From: Lacrimispora saccharolytica
GTDB lineage: Bacteria; Bacillota; Clostridia; Lachnospirales; Lachnospiraceae
Assembly (NCBI GenBank): GCA_021531795.1
Contig: JADYUL010000001.1
Coordinates: 248,001 to 312,000 of the forward strand
Direction: 5' to 3'
DNA length: 64,000 nt
A program made the position numbers and the translations under genes. Below are positions 35,293 through 45,758 of the stretch, piece after piece (position 1 is the stretch's first letter; every line of letters begins with the position of its first letter). The notes below the pieces were generated by a model. That model saw nothing but the letters and a program-made list of their open reading frames with translations. It ran no database searches and was not told the DNA's origin.

Positions 35293-36327
35293 ATGAAGAA
35301 AATAGTATTCTTTGATGCGAAGGATTATGATATTCAATCCTTTGACAAAGCCAATGAGGGTGGGGAATACGAGATTAAGTATTATGAGACCAGACTATCT
35401 ATGGATACTGTATCGCTTGCGAAGGGAGCAGACGTTGTCTGTGTATTCGTAAACGACGATGTGGGAGCAGATGTGATTGACGCTCTGTGTAAGATGGGTG
35501 TAAAGCTTATCGCTCTAAGATGTGCCGGCTATAACAATGTAGATATTGAGAGAGCCTACGGCAGAATCAATGTGGTGAGAGTGCCTGCGTATTCACCCTA
35601 TGCGGTAGCAGAACATGCCATGGCACTACTGCTTACAAGTGTACGAAGGATTCACAAGGCATACAACAGAACAAGAGACTACAACTTCTCGCTTAGCGGA
35701 CTTACGGGATTCGACCTCCACGGCAAGACCGTCGGAGTTATCGGTACAGGCAAGATTGGCCGTATCTTCATTGATATCTGTAAGGGCTTTGGCATGAACA
35801 TCATTTGCTACGACAAGTTCCCCCAGGAGAATTCGGGACTGAATTACGTTTCCCTTGATGAGATATGGGAGAAGAGTGACATAATCTCCTTCCATTGTCC
35901 GCTGACTGATGAGAACCACCATATGGTGAATGGCGATTCCATAGCCAAGATGAAGAAGGGTGTTATCCTGATTAATACATCAAGAGGCGCGCTCATTGAC
36001 GCGGATGCCCTGGTTAACGGAATCAAGGAGAGGAAGATCGGAGCTGCCTGCCTTGATGTATATGAGGAAGAGAGTGATGTCTTCTTCCACGACAGGTCGG
36101 GTCACATCATCGATGACGATACGCTGGCAAGGCTTATATCCATGCCCAACGTTATTGTGACTTCACATCAGGCCTTCCTCACAGAGGAGGCACTTAGCAA
36201 CATCGCAGAGACAACCTTGAACAATATCAAACAATTCTTTGAGACCGACAGATGTGACAATGAGATTTGCTACAAATGTCAGAAGTTCGGAGGCTGTCCG
36301 AAGAAGCACCAAAATAAGTGCTTCTGA
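35293..36327 (+). CDS. D-lactate dehydrogenase (D-2-hydroxyacid dehydrogenase) with Cys-rich C-terminal tail
   Basis: A 344-residue NAD-dependent enzyme of the D-isomer 2-hydroxyacid dehydrogenase family, predicted to reduce pyruvate to D-lactate. Visible motifs are LRCAGYNNVDIERA (substrate Arg region), VPAYSPYAVAEHAMALLL, the NAD-binding VGVIGTGKIGRIF, ILINTSRGALIDADAL with catalytic Arg, CLDVYEEE with Glu and TSHQAFLTEEAL with the catalytic His, all as in LdhA-type enzymes. The last 24 residues add Cys321, Cys326, Cys329, Cys335 and Cys343 plus His339, a putative metal or redox site beyond the normal end of the fold. Good AAAGGAG ribosome binding site. Confidence 0.93.
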   Translation: MKKIVFFDAKDYDIQSFDKANEGGEYEIKYYETRLSMDTVSLAKGADVVCVFVNDDVGADVIDALCKMGVKLIALRCAGYNNVDIERAYGRINVVRVPAYSPYAVAEHAMALLLTSVRRIHKAYNRTRDYNFSLSGLTGFDLHGKTVGVIGTGKIGRIFIDICKGFGMNIICYDKFPQENSGLNYVSLDEIWEKSDIISFHCPLTDENHHMVNGDSIAKMKKGVILINTSRGALIDADALVNGIKERKIGAACLDVYEEESDVFFHDRSGHIIDDDTLARLISMPNVIVTSHQAFLTEEALSNIAETTLNNIKQFFETDRCDNEICYKCQKFGGCPKKHQNKCF

Positions 36328-36388
36328 TTCACAACATAAGTACTACGCGCTTTGACGGTAAGGCGCTTTAGACTTAACCTACAGCAAC

Positions 36389-36426
36389 AAGGCAGGAAGT
36401 AAATGGACTTCCTGCCTTTCTTTGTA
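36389..36426 (+). terminator. Intrinsic terminator of the proC-to-D-LDH stretch
   Basis: AAGGCAGGAAGT (36389-36400) pairs perfectly with ACTTCCTGCCTT (36407-36418) around AAATGG, followed by TCTTTG. It isolates groESL from upstream transcription. Confidence 0.9.
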
Positions 36427-36472
36427 CAAATATAAACAAAATATTAAATATGTAAATAATACAATTTAGGGG

Positions 36473-36500
36473 TTGAAATATGGGAAAAAGTGATTACAAT
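36473..36500 (+). promoter_or_regulatory. Promoter of groES-groEL
   Basis: TTGAAA (36473-36478) and TACAAT (36495-36500) are 16 bp apart. The start near 36507 lies just upstream of the CIRCE element, the usual arrangement for HrcA control. Confidence 0.75.
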
Positions 36501-36517
36501 AGAAAAAGTAGTGATTG

Positions 36518-36544
36518 TTAGCACTCTAAGGGCTTGAGTGATAA
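36518..36544 (+). promoter_or_regulatory. CIRCE element (HrcA operator)
   Basis: TTAGCACTC (36518-36526), nine bases, then GAGTGATAA (36536-36544). This matches the CIRCE consensus TTAGCACTC-N9-GAGTGCTAA with a single change (C to A) in the right half. Flanking GTGAT and ATCAC extend the dyad. It predicts repression of groESL by HrcA and release on heat shock. Confidence 0.95.
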
Positions 36545-36590
36545 TCACATAAAAGCTTTAATATAAAGTATTTACAGGAGGCGAATGAAA

Positions 36591-38520
<1,930 letters not shown>

Positions 38521-38547
38521 GCGCTCCATACAATACAGACTATTCCA

Positions 38548-38578
38548 ACACCCCGCAGAAACTGCGGGGTGTCTTTTG
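38548..38578 (+). terminator. Intrinsic terminator of groESL
   Basis: ACACCCCGCAG (38548-38558) pairs perfectly with CTGCGGGGTGT (38562-38572) around AAA, followed by CTTTTG. Confidence 0.9.
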
Positions 38579-38667
38579 TGTGCCACCGGGAAGCCGGGGC
38601 TCTCGCTTGCGCCGGAAATGCAATGATGCTAGAATTAATGGGTTGAAGACTGTAGGAGGAGTGGGAG

Positions 38668-40428
38668 TTGAGAAAGCTTTTACCGTATTTGAAGGAGTAT
38701 ATAAGGGAGTGCATCCTTGCGCCGGGGTTCAAGATGCTCGAGGCGTGCTTTGAGCTTATCGTACCGATTGTAATTGCGAGCCTGATTGACAGGGGAATCG
38801 GAGATGGGGATATTCCGTATATTTACCTGATGATAGTGGTTCTGTTTGTACTGGCGATAGTGGGATGTGCGGTTGCAATTACGGCGCAGTATTTCTCTGC
38901 GAAGGCCGCAATCGGCTTTGCGACCAAGTTAAGACTCGTACTTTTCAAGCATCTGATGAATCTGTCGTATCCTGATATTGATGAGGTCGGAACCAGCACC
39001 ATGATTACCAGGATGACCAGCGATGTGAATAAGGTCCAGACAGGTGTAAATATGTTCTTAAGGCTCTTTCTCAGGAGCCCTTTTGTTGTATTCGGAGCCA
39101 TGTTTATGGCGTTCACCATAGATTTCACAAGTGCACTAATCTTTGTGGCTGCAATAATAGGAATCGGCGGCGTGGTGTTCTTCCTTATATCGAAGAACAT
39201 TCCGGCGCTCAGGCAGGTGCAGAACAGACTGGATGAGGTGACCAATTCGACCAGGGAGAGCCTGACAGGACTAAGAGTGCTTCGTGCCTTCCGCCTGGAG
39301 TCCAAGGCTATAGATGACTTCAAGGATGTAAATGGGAATTATTTTGATGCGCAGACAAGGGCGGGGAATATTTCCGCACTTATGAATCCGCTTACCTATG
39401 TGCTTATCAATCTGGCAACGGCGGGTGTTATTTATCTGGGTGGTATCAAGGTGAGCATGGGTACGCTTACCGCAGGTCAGGTGATTGCGCTCTATAATTA
39501 TATGTCGCAGATACTGGTTGAGCTTGTGAAGCTTGCGAATCTGATTGTGACACTCAACAGGGCCCTTGCAAGCAGCAGGAGAATCTCAGACATCCTGGAT
39601 ATTAGTCCGAGTATGGAGGACGGTATAGGTGCAGCTGAGGCAGGCAACCGGCAAAAGAGCTGCGACAGTGAAGATATCCAATCAGGCAGAGCCCCATACA
39701 TTGAATTTAATAATGTAAGCTTTGCATATCCCGGCGCAGGAGAGGAGTCGCTAAGTGATGTGAACTTCCATGTGAACAGGGGTGAGACTGTAGGCGTAAT
39801 CGGAGGTACGGGCTCAGGCAAGAGTACACTTGTGAACCTTATTCCCCGATTCTATGATGTTACGAAGGGCAGTGTCAGGATAGACGGAATCGATGTCAGG
39901 GATTACCGCGTTGCCGAGCTTAGGAGGATAGTCGGTGTTGTCAAGCAGAAGGCAGTGCTCTTCAAGGGCAGTATCGCTGACAATCTAAGAATGGGTGATG
40001 AGAATGTATCGCTCGAGGACATGGAGAAGGCAATAGCCGATTCGCAGTCGGGGGTTATTGTTGACGGCAAGGGCGGAATTGAGGCAGAGGTCGAGCAGGG
40101 TGGCCGCAATTTCTCCGGAGGACAGCGCCAGCGTCTCTCCATTGCAAGAACCCTGGCCTATAAGCCCGACATCCTTATTCTTGATGACAGCTCGTCTGCA
40201 CTTGACTATGCGACAGATCTGCAGCTAAGAAGAGCCATCCGTAATCTGGAGTATAAGCCGACAGTGTTCATCATCTCACAGCGCACCGGTTCCATCCGCT
40301 ATGCTGACAAGATAATAGTTCTGGATGATGGACGTGTTGCGGGAATCGGCACCCACGATGAACTGTTAGACAACTGTGAGGTCTATAGGGAGATTCATTC
40401 CTCACAGCTGACCGGGAAGGAGGCCTGA
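38668..40428 (+). CDS. Heterodimeric ABC exporter, subunit 1 (degenerate ATP site)
   Basis: A 586-residue half-exporter: six membrane helices in residues 1-310, then an ATPase domain. Walker A GGTGSGKSTLVNL and signature NFSGGQRQRLSIART are intact. The Walker B reads ILILDDSSSALD, with Asp where the catalytic Glu should be, and the H-loop reads IISQRTGSI with Gln instead of His. These are hallmarks of the non-hydrolysing site of asymmetric exporters. The start is TTG at 38668, 7 nt after AGGAGGA; no ATG lies nearby in frame. The partner gene begins 1 nt after the stop. Substrate unknown; multidrug-type families look like this. Confidence 0.93.
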   Translation: MRKLLPYLKEYIRECILAPGFKMLEACFELIVPIVIASLIDRGIGDGDIPYIYLMIVVLFVLAIVGCAVAITAQYFSAKAAIGFATKLRLVLFKHLMNLSYPDIDEVGTSTMITRMTSDVNKVQTGVNMFLRLFLRSPFVVFGAMFMAFTIDFTSALIFVAAIIGIGGVVFFLISKNIPALRQVQNRLDEVTNSTRESLTGLRVLRAFRLESKAIDDFKDVNGNYFDAQTRAGNISALMNPLTYVLINLATAGVIYLGGIKVSMGTLTAGQVIALYNYMSQILVELVKLANLIVTLNRALASSRRISDILDISPSMEDGIGAAEAGNRQKSCDSEDIQSGRAPYIEFNNVSFAYPGAGEESLSDVNFHVNRGETVGVIGGTGSGKSTLVNLIPRFYDVTKGSVRIDGIDVRDYRVAELRRIVGVVKQKAVLFKGSIADNLRMGDENVSLEDMEKAIADSQSGVIVDGKGGIEAEVEQGGRNFSGGQRQRLSIARTLAYKPDILILDDSSSALDYATDLQLRRAIRNLEYKPTVFIISQRTGSIRYADKIIVLDDGRVAGIGTHDELLDNCEVYREIHSSQLTGKEA

Positions 40429-40429
40429 C

Positions 40430-42163
40430 ATGAAGAAGAGAAACACCTTCCGCACGGTAATGTATTATGTCGGCAAGCACAAATTGATGTTCACACTCTC
40501 AATCCTGCTTGCGCTTGCTTCGTCCTTAAGTGCACTCTATGTGCCGGTCATCTTCGGTTCTGCCATTGATATGGTCAAGGAGCAAAATCGCGAAGGACTG
40601 GGTCACAGTCTGCTCCTGATTGTTTTAGTAGTTGTTCTTACTGCTCTTATGCAGTGGCTTATGGCACTCATTAATAATAAGATTACCTATGAGGTCACAA
40701 GAGACTTAAGAAACGATATATTTAATAAGCTTCAGAAGCTTCCCTTCAATTATCTCGATACACATCCGACCGGAGATCTGGTCTCAAGAATGGTAACGGA
40801 TGTTGATACCTTCGCAGATGGTCTCCTACTTGGATTTACACAGGCCTTTACCGGAATTGTGACCATAGTCGGAACGCTTATATATATGTGGACACTTAGC
40901 AGAATAACTACGGTTGTGGTAGTATTTGTCACACCGCTGTCGCTCTTCCTTGCGCGATATATTGCCAAGAATACACATGATATGTTTATTAAGCAGTCGG
41001 TAACCAAGGGTGAGCAGACTGCCATTATTGATGAAATGATCGGCAATGAGAAGGTCGTCAAATCCTTTGGCTATGAAGAGAGGGCAATAGAGAGGTTTGA
41101 TGATGTGAATGAGAGATTGAGTAAGGTATCCCTTAAAGCACTTTTCTTCTCATCCATAGTTAATCCGGGAACGAGATTTGTAAATGCCATCTGCTATGCA
41201 TTGGTTGCTCTTGTCGGAGCCTACAGGGTTATTGGTGGATATATTACAATAGGCAATCTGTCTACACTGCTTGCATATGCAACCCAGTATACGAAGCCCT
41301 TCAATGAGATATCAGGTGTTGTAACAGAGCTTCAGAATGCCTTTGCCTGTGCTTCCAGAGCTTTCGAGCTTCTGTATGAAGACAATGAGAGCGACCTTGA
41401 AATCGGCGATAATGTCAGATATGAGGGAATGGTTAGCGGAGATATCAGCGTGTCGAAGGTTGACTTCAGCTATGTTCCCGACAAGCCGCTTATTGAGGAC
41501 TTCAATATAGATGTTGCCAAGGGTGAACGCATAGCCATAGTAGGACCTACAGGCTGCGGAAAAACCACTCTGATTAACCTTCTTATGAGATTCTACGATG
41601 TGAAGGGCGGACACATTACCGTGGACGGAGAGGATATCACATCCCTGTCAAGACAGAGACACAGGAGCCGCTTCGGTATGGTGCTTCAGGATACCTGGAT
41701 AAAGAACGGTACTGTTCTTGATAATATCAGAATCGGCAATAAGAACGCCACCAGAGAGGAATGTATTAAGGCTGCCATGGAGTGTCATGCAGACAGCTTT
41801 ATCAGGAGACTGCCGGAGGGCTATGATACCGTACTCAGTGAGGACGGCTCGGATCTGTCAGTAGGACAGAAGCAGTTACTGTGTATATCCAGGGTCATGC
41901 TTGCACTTCCGCCGATATTAATTCTTGATGAGGCTACTTCAAGCATTGATACAAGAACCGAGCTTAAGATACAGGAAGCCTTCCATAAGCTTATGAAGGG
42001 CAGAACCAGCTTTATTGTTGCCCACAGACTCTCAACCATCATGGATGCTGATAAGATTATCGTAATGAAGGATGGTCACATTATAGAACTGGGCACTCAT
42101 GAGGAGTTGTTAGCTAAGGGCGGCTTCTATAGCGAATTGTTCAAAAGTCAGTTTATGGGCTAG
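40430..42163 (+). CDS. Heterodimeric ABC exporter, subunit 2
   Basis: The partner half-exporter has 577 residues, again six helices followed by an ATPase. Walker A GPTGCGKTTLINL, Walker B ILILDEATSSID with catalytic Glu, and H-loop VAHRLSTI are canonical, but the signature is DLSVGQKQLL instead of LSGGQ. Paired with subunit 1, this yields one competent site (this Walker A/B/H with subunit 1's SGGQ) and one degenerate site. The start has GGAAGGAGG overlapping the end of subunit 1, so the two are coupled. Confidence 0.94.
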   Translation: MKKRNTFRTVMYYVGKHKLMFTLSILLALASSLSALYVPVIFGSAIDMVKEQNREGLGHSLLLIVLVVVLTALMQWLMALINNKITYEVTRDLRNDIFNKLQKLPFNYLDTHPTGDLVSRMVTDVDTFADGLLLGFTQAFTGIVTIVGTLIYMWTLSRITTVVVVFVTPLSLFLARYIAKNTHDMFIKQSVTKGEQTAIIDEMIGNEKVVKSFGYEERAIERFDDVNERLSKVSLKALFFSSIVNPGTRFVNAICYALVALVGAYRVIGGYITIGNLSTLLAYATQYTKPFNEISGVVTELQNAFACASRAFELLYEDNESDLEIGDNVRYEGMVSGDISVSKVDFSYVPDKPLIEDFNIDVAKGERIAIVGPTGCGKTTLINLLMRFYDVKGGHITVDGEDITSLSRQRHRSRFGMVLQDTWIKNGTVLDNIRIGNKNATREECIKAAMECHADSFIRRLPEGYDTVLSEDGSDLSVGQKQLLCISRVMLALPPILILDEATSSIDTRTELKIQEAFHKLMKGRTSFIVAHRLSTIMDADKIIVMKDGHIIELGTHEELLAKGGFYSELFKSQFMG

Positions 42164-42185
42164 AAAATATTGGCGATTTAGCACG

Positions 42186-42214
42186 TTGACGATAATCATT
42201 GGCTTTATTATAAT
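42186..42214 (+). promoter_or_regulatory. Promoter of apt-relA
   Basis: TTGACG (42186-42191) and a perfect TATAAT (42209-42214) are separated by 17 bp. The start should lie near 42221, about 30 nt before the apt ATG. Confidence 0.8.
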
Positions 42215-42252
42215 TAGGAAATGTGGTTTATTATGCACACAGAGGGGTAAAT

Positions 42253-42780
42253 ATGATTAGAAACAGCATTGAAGATTATGTAACAACCATTCCCGATTTC
42301 CCGGAACCCGGAATAATGTTTCGTGATATTACTACGGTTTTAGAGGATCCGGACGGACTTAGGCTTGCAATTGACAGTATGAAGGAACTTGTCAGTTCTC
42401 TCGATTTTGACATAATAGCCGGTGCGGAATCCAGAGGATTTATCTTTGGAGCGCCTCTTGCCTATGCACTTGGCAAGCCATTCACTCTCATAAGGAAGAA
42501 GGGCAAGCTGCCAAGAGAGACCGTGGAAGAGAGCTATGAGCTCGAATATGGTCAGGCAACCATTGAGATGCACAAGGACAGCATTAAGCCGGGAGATAAG
42601 GTGCTCGTAGTTGATGACCTTATTGCGACGGGTGGAACCATTCAGGCAGGCATCAATCTGATTGAGAAGCTTGGCGGAGAGGTTGTTGCAACTGTTGTTC
42701 TAATGGAGCTGGCAGGTCTTAACGGAAGAGAGAAGATATCTTCACCGTTGTTATCTGTAATCAAATATGAGGGGAAATAA
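42253..42780 (+). CDS. apt: Adenine phosphoribosyltransferase
   Basis: Apt salvages adenine by joining it to PRPP to form AMP. The 175 residues include DFPEPGIMFRDITTVL, AGAESRGFIFGAPLAYAL, IRKKGKLPRETVEESY (family-specific) and the PRPP loop VLVVDDLIATGGT. ATG 42253 follows AGAGGGG; an upstream in-frame ATG at 42223 lies at the predicted transcription start. relA/spoT follows after 14 nt, the order common in Firmicutes. Confidence 0.97.
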   Translation: MIRNSIEDYVTTIPDFPEPGIMFRDITTVLEDPDGLRLAIDSMKELVSSLDFDIIAGAESRGFIFGAPLAYALGKPFTLIRKKGKLPRETVEESYELEYGQATIEMHKDSIKPGDKVLVVDDLIATGGTIQAGINLIEKLGGEVVATVVLMELAGLNGREKISSPLLSVIKYEGK

Positions 42781-42794
42781 TCCCGGGGATATTT

Positions 42795-45116
42795 ATGGCT
42801 GAGAAGAAACTGGTTACTTCTACAACTGAAGAAAACGGTATCGTATTTGATGATGGCAGAATTGAATCCCTAGCTGAATTTCTGCCACCTGAAGAACTCT
42901 ACCTTGACCTTATAGCCAGAGTGCGCAAGTATCATCCGTCGGATGATATAAGCCTTATTGAGAAGGCGTATGAGGTTGCAGGCTCAGCTCATGCCAATCA
43001 GATGCGCAAGTCGGGTGAACCATATATAGTTCATCCGCTTTATGTTGCAATAATATTAGCCGACCTGGAGATGGACAAGGAAACCATAGCCGCAGGTCTG
43101 CTTCATGATGTTATAGAGGATACTGAGTGGACTAACGAGGACGTGACAGAGGAGTTCGGTATTGATGTTGCTCATCTGGTCGACGGTGTTACGAAGCTCG
43201 ACAGTATCCAGCTGACCCAGACTATCGGTGAGGATAAGGCTCACGACCGTGCTGAGATGCAGGCGGAGAACCTGCGTAAGATGTTCTTGGCCATGGCTAA
43301 GGATATCAGAGTTATTATCATCAAGCTTGCCGACAGACTGCACAACATGCGAACACTTAAGCATATGCAGCCCGAGAAGCAGCAGAGGATCGCAAGAGAG
43401 ACCCTGGATATCTACAGCCCAATTGCTCAGAGACTCGGTATTTCCAAGATTAAGGTTGAGCTTGATGACTTAAGCCTCAAATACCTTGAGCCTGAGGTAT
43501 ATTATGACCTGGTAGACAAGATTGCTATCAGAAAAAGCGAAAGAGAAAGATATATTCAGAAGATAGTACTTGATGTTAAGACCAATATTGACAATGCCGG
43601 AATTAAGGCAGAGGTCGACGGAAGGATCAAGCATTTCTTCTCTATATATAAGAAGATGAAGAACCAGAACAAGACTCTGGAGGAAATTTACGATCTTTTC
43701 GCAGTAAGAATTATTGTGGACACTGTGAAGGACTGTTATGCGGCCCTTGGCGTAATCCATGAATTGTATAAGCCGATTCCCGGCAGATTCAAGGATTATA
43801 TTGCAATGCCCAAGCCCAACATGTATCAGAGTATTCATACCACACTTATCGGTGAGACGGGACAGCCCTTCGAGATACAGATTAGAACCTGGGAGATGCA
43901 TAAGGCCGCTGAGTACGGTATTGCAGCTCACTGGAAGTATAAGGAAATCTCTGATGGCAAGACAGGAAACTTCGGTGAAGAAGAGAAGCTGACCTGGCTA
44001 AGACATATCCTTGAATGGCAGAGAGACATGTCGGACAATAAGGAGTTCATGTCTGTACTTAAGTCAGACCTTGACCTGTTCTCGGATTCGGTATACTGCT
44101 TCACACCAAACGGAGAGGTTAAGAATCTTCCTGCGGGAAGTACACCTATTGATTTCGCATATTCCATCCACACAGCTGTCGGAAATAAGATGGTGGGTGC
44201 CAGGGTAAACGGAAGAATAGTTAATATTGATTACCAGCTGGCTAATGGAGACAAGGTTGAGATTATTACTTCTCAGAATTCCAAGGGACCGAGCAGGGAC
44301 TGGTTATCGATATGCAAGTCTTCTCAAGCCAAGACCAAGATTAATCAGTGGTTCAAGGCTGAGCTTAAGGAAGAGAACATATTCAGGGGAAGAGAACTGC
44401 TTAATGCATACTGTAAGGCTAAGAGCATAGATCCTGCCCTTATTCTTATCCCGGAATATGAAGAGAAGATAATATATAAGTACGGCTTCCATGACTGGGA
44501 TGCTGTTCTTGCCGCTATCGGACACGGAGGACTTAAGGAAGGTCAGATTGCCAACAGGATGAATGAATTCTATGAGGCTGATCATCCTAAGGAAGTCACC
44601 GATGAAGAGATACAGAAGGAGATTGAATCTCACAGTGATAAGATAAGTGCTGCCAATCATAAGAACACAAGCGGTATCACTGTTAAGGGAGTACACGATC
44701 TGTCTGTCAGATTCTCCAAGTGCTGTAATCCTCTTCCGGGTGATGAGATTGTCGGATTTGTAACAAGAGGACGAGGAATCTCAATCCACAGAAGTGACTG
44801 TATCAATGTTATTAATATGTCAGAGGTTGACAGAGCACGCCTTATGGATGCCGAGTGGCAGAAGGAGAGCGTGGAGAGCGGCGGAACCTATCAGGTTGAG
44901 ATTGTAATCTATGCCAATAACCGAAGGGGGCTGCTTGTTGATGTATCCCGAACTCTTACGGAGAAGAATGTCAATATTCTTGGTGTTAATACAAGAACAA
45001 GTAAGCAGGATATTGCCACCATGCAGGTAATGTTTGAGACCAGCGGCAAGGAAGAGATGAATAAGATTATTGACAAACTCAGTAAGATTCCGGGCGTTAT
45101 AGATATTGAGAGGTAA
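42795..45116 (+). CDS. relA: Bifunctional (p)ppGpp synthetase/hydrolase
   Basis: A long RelA/SpoT homologue of 773 residues that makes and degrades (p)ppGpp in the stringent response. The hydrolase HD domain carries HDVIED with His104, Asp105, Glu108 and Asp109 intact, so hydrolase activity is expected. The synthetase domain has YDLFAVRIIVD, GRFKDYIAMPKPNMYQSIHT and EIQIRTWEMHKAAEYGIAAH. Then a TGS domain (VYCFTPNGEVKNLPAGSTP), a zinc-finger-like CCNPLPGDEIVGF segment and a C-terminal ACT domain complete the family layout. It is coupled to an MBL hydrolase gene 2 nt downstream. Confidence 0.97.
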   Translation: MAEKKLVTSTTEENGIVFDDGRIESLAEFLPPEELYLDLIARVRKYHPSDDISLIEKAYEVAGSAHANQMRKSGEPYIVHPLYVAIILADLEMDKETIAAGLLHDVIEDTEWTNEDVTEEFGIDVAHLVDGVTKLDSIQLTQTIGEDKAHDRAEMQAENLRKMFLAMAKDIRVIIIKLADRLHNMRTLKHMQPEKQQRIARETLDIYSPIAQRLGISKIKVELDDLSLKYLEPEVYYDLVDKIAIRKSERERYIQKIVLDVKTNIDNAGIKAEVDGRIKHFFSIYKKMKNQNKTLEEIYDLFAVRIIVDTVKDCYAALGVIHELYKPIPGRFKDYIAMPKPNMYQSIHTTLIGETGQPFEIQIRTWEMHKAAEYGIAAHWKYKEISDGKTGNFGEEEKLTWLRHILEWQRDMSDNKEFMSVLKSDLDLFSDSVYCFTPNGEVKNLPAGSTPIDFAYSIHTAVGNKMVGARVNGRIVNIDYQLANGDKVEIITSQNSKGPSRDWLSICKSSQAKTKINQWFKAELKEENIFRGRELLNAYCKAKSIDPALILIPEYEEKIIYKYGFHDWDAVLAAIGHGGLKEGQIANRMNEFYEADHPKEVTDEEIQKEIESHSDKISAANHKNTSGITVKGVHDLSVRFSKCCNPLPGDEIVGFVTRGRGISIHRSDCINVINMSEVDRARLMDAEWQKESVESGGTYQVEIVIYANNRRGLLVDVSRTLTEKNVNILGVNTRTSKQDIATMQVMFETSGKEEMNKIIDKLSKIPGVIDIER

Positions 45117-45118
45117 TT

Positions 45119-45754
45119 ATGTCTGATTTAAAGATTGGCAGACTGGTATTGAGCATGTGTGCAACCAACTGCTACTTTGTATATCACGAAGGCGGCAGTG
45201 ACTGTATCGTATTTGATCCGGCTGACAGAGGTGACTATATATATGAAGCACTTAAGAGCAAGGGCTTTAGCGTGAAGGCTATATGCCTGACGCACGGTCA
45301 CTTTGACCATATTTGGGGCTGCTCTAAGCTCAGGGCTCTTTCGTCAGCGCCTGTTTTTGCCCTGGATGACGAACAGCAGCTGCTTGAGAGTGTAATACTT
45401 AATGTCTCTGAACAGGCGGGAAGAGGCTGCACCGTTAAGGCTAATACCTTTGTACATGACCAAGAGATGCTTGAACTTAACGGCTTTAAGATTCAGGTGT
45501 TGGCAACACCCGGTCATACGGCGGGCTCATGCTGCTATTATTTTCCTGATGATGCAGTACTGATTTCAGGAGATACATTATTTGAGGAGAGTATTGGCAG
45601 AACAGACCTTCCGACGGGAAGTATGTCTGAAATAACACATAGTATTATGAACAAATTATCACCGCTTCCCGACGATACCAGGGTATACCCGGGACACGGT
45701 GAACAGACAACGATAGGACACGAGAGGAAATACAATCCTTTCTGGAGGGAATAA
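45119..45754 (+). CDS. MBL-fold metallo-hydrolase (glyoxalase II-like)
   Basis: A 211-residue metallo-beta-lactamase-fold hydrolase. The metal-binding motif is LTHGHFDHIWG (HxHxDH), with further ligands in TPGHTAGSCCYYF, SGDTLFEESIGRTDLP and VYPGHGEQT. The compact length and the GRTDLPTGS phrase point to the YcbL-like glyoxalase II subgroup. The exact substrate cannot be given. It commonly follows relA in Firmicutes. Its ATG lies 2 nt after the relA stop. Confidence 0.93.
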   Translation: MSDLKIGRLVLSMCATNCYFVYHEGGSDCIVFDPADRGDYIYEALKSKGFSVKAICLTHGHFDHIWGCSKLRALSSAPVFALDDEQQLLESVILNVSEQAGRGCTVKANTFVHDQEMLELNGFKIQVLATPGHTAGSCCYYFPDDAVLISGDTLFEESIGRTDLPTGSMSEITHSIMNKLSPLPDDTRVYPGHGEQTTIGHERKYNPFWRE

Positions 45755-45758
45755 TCCA

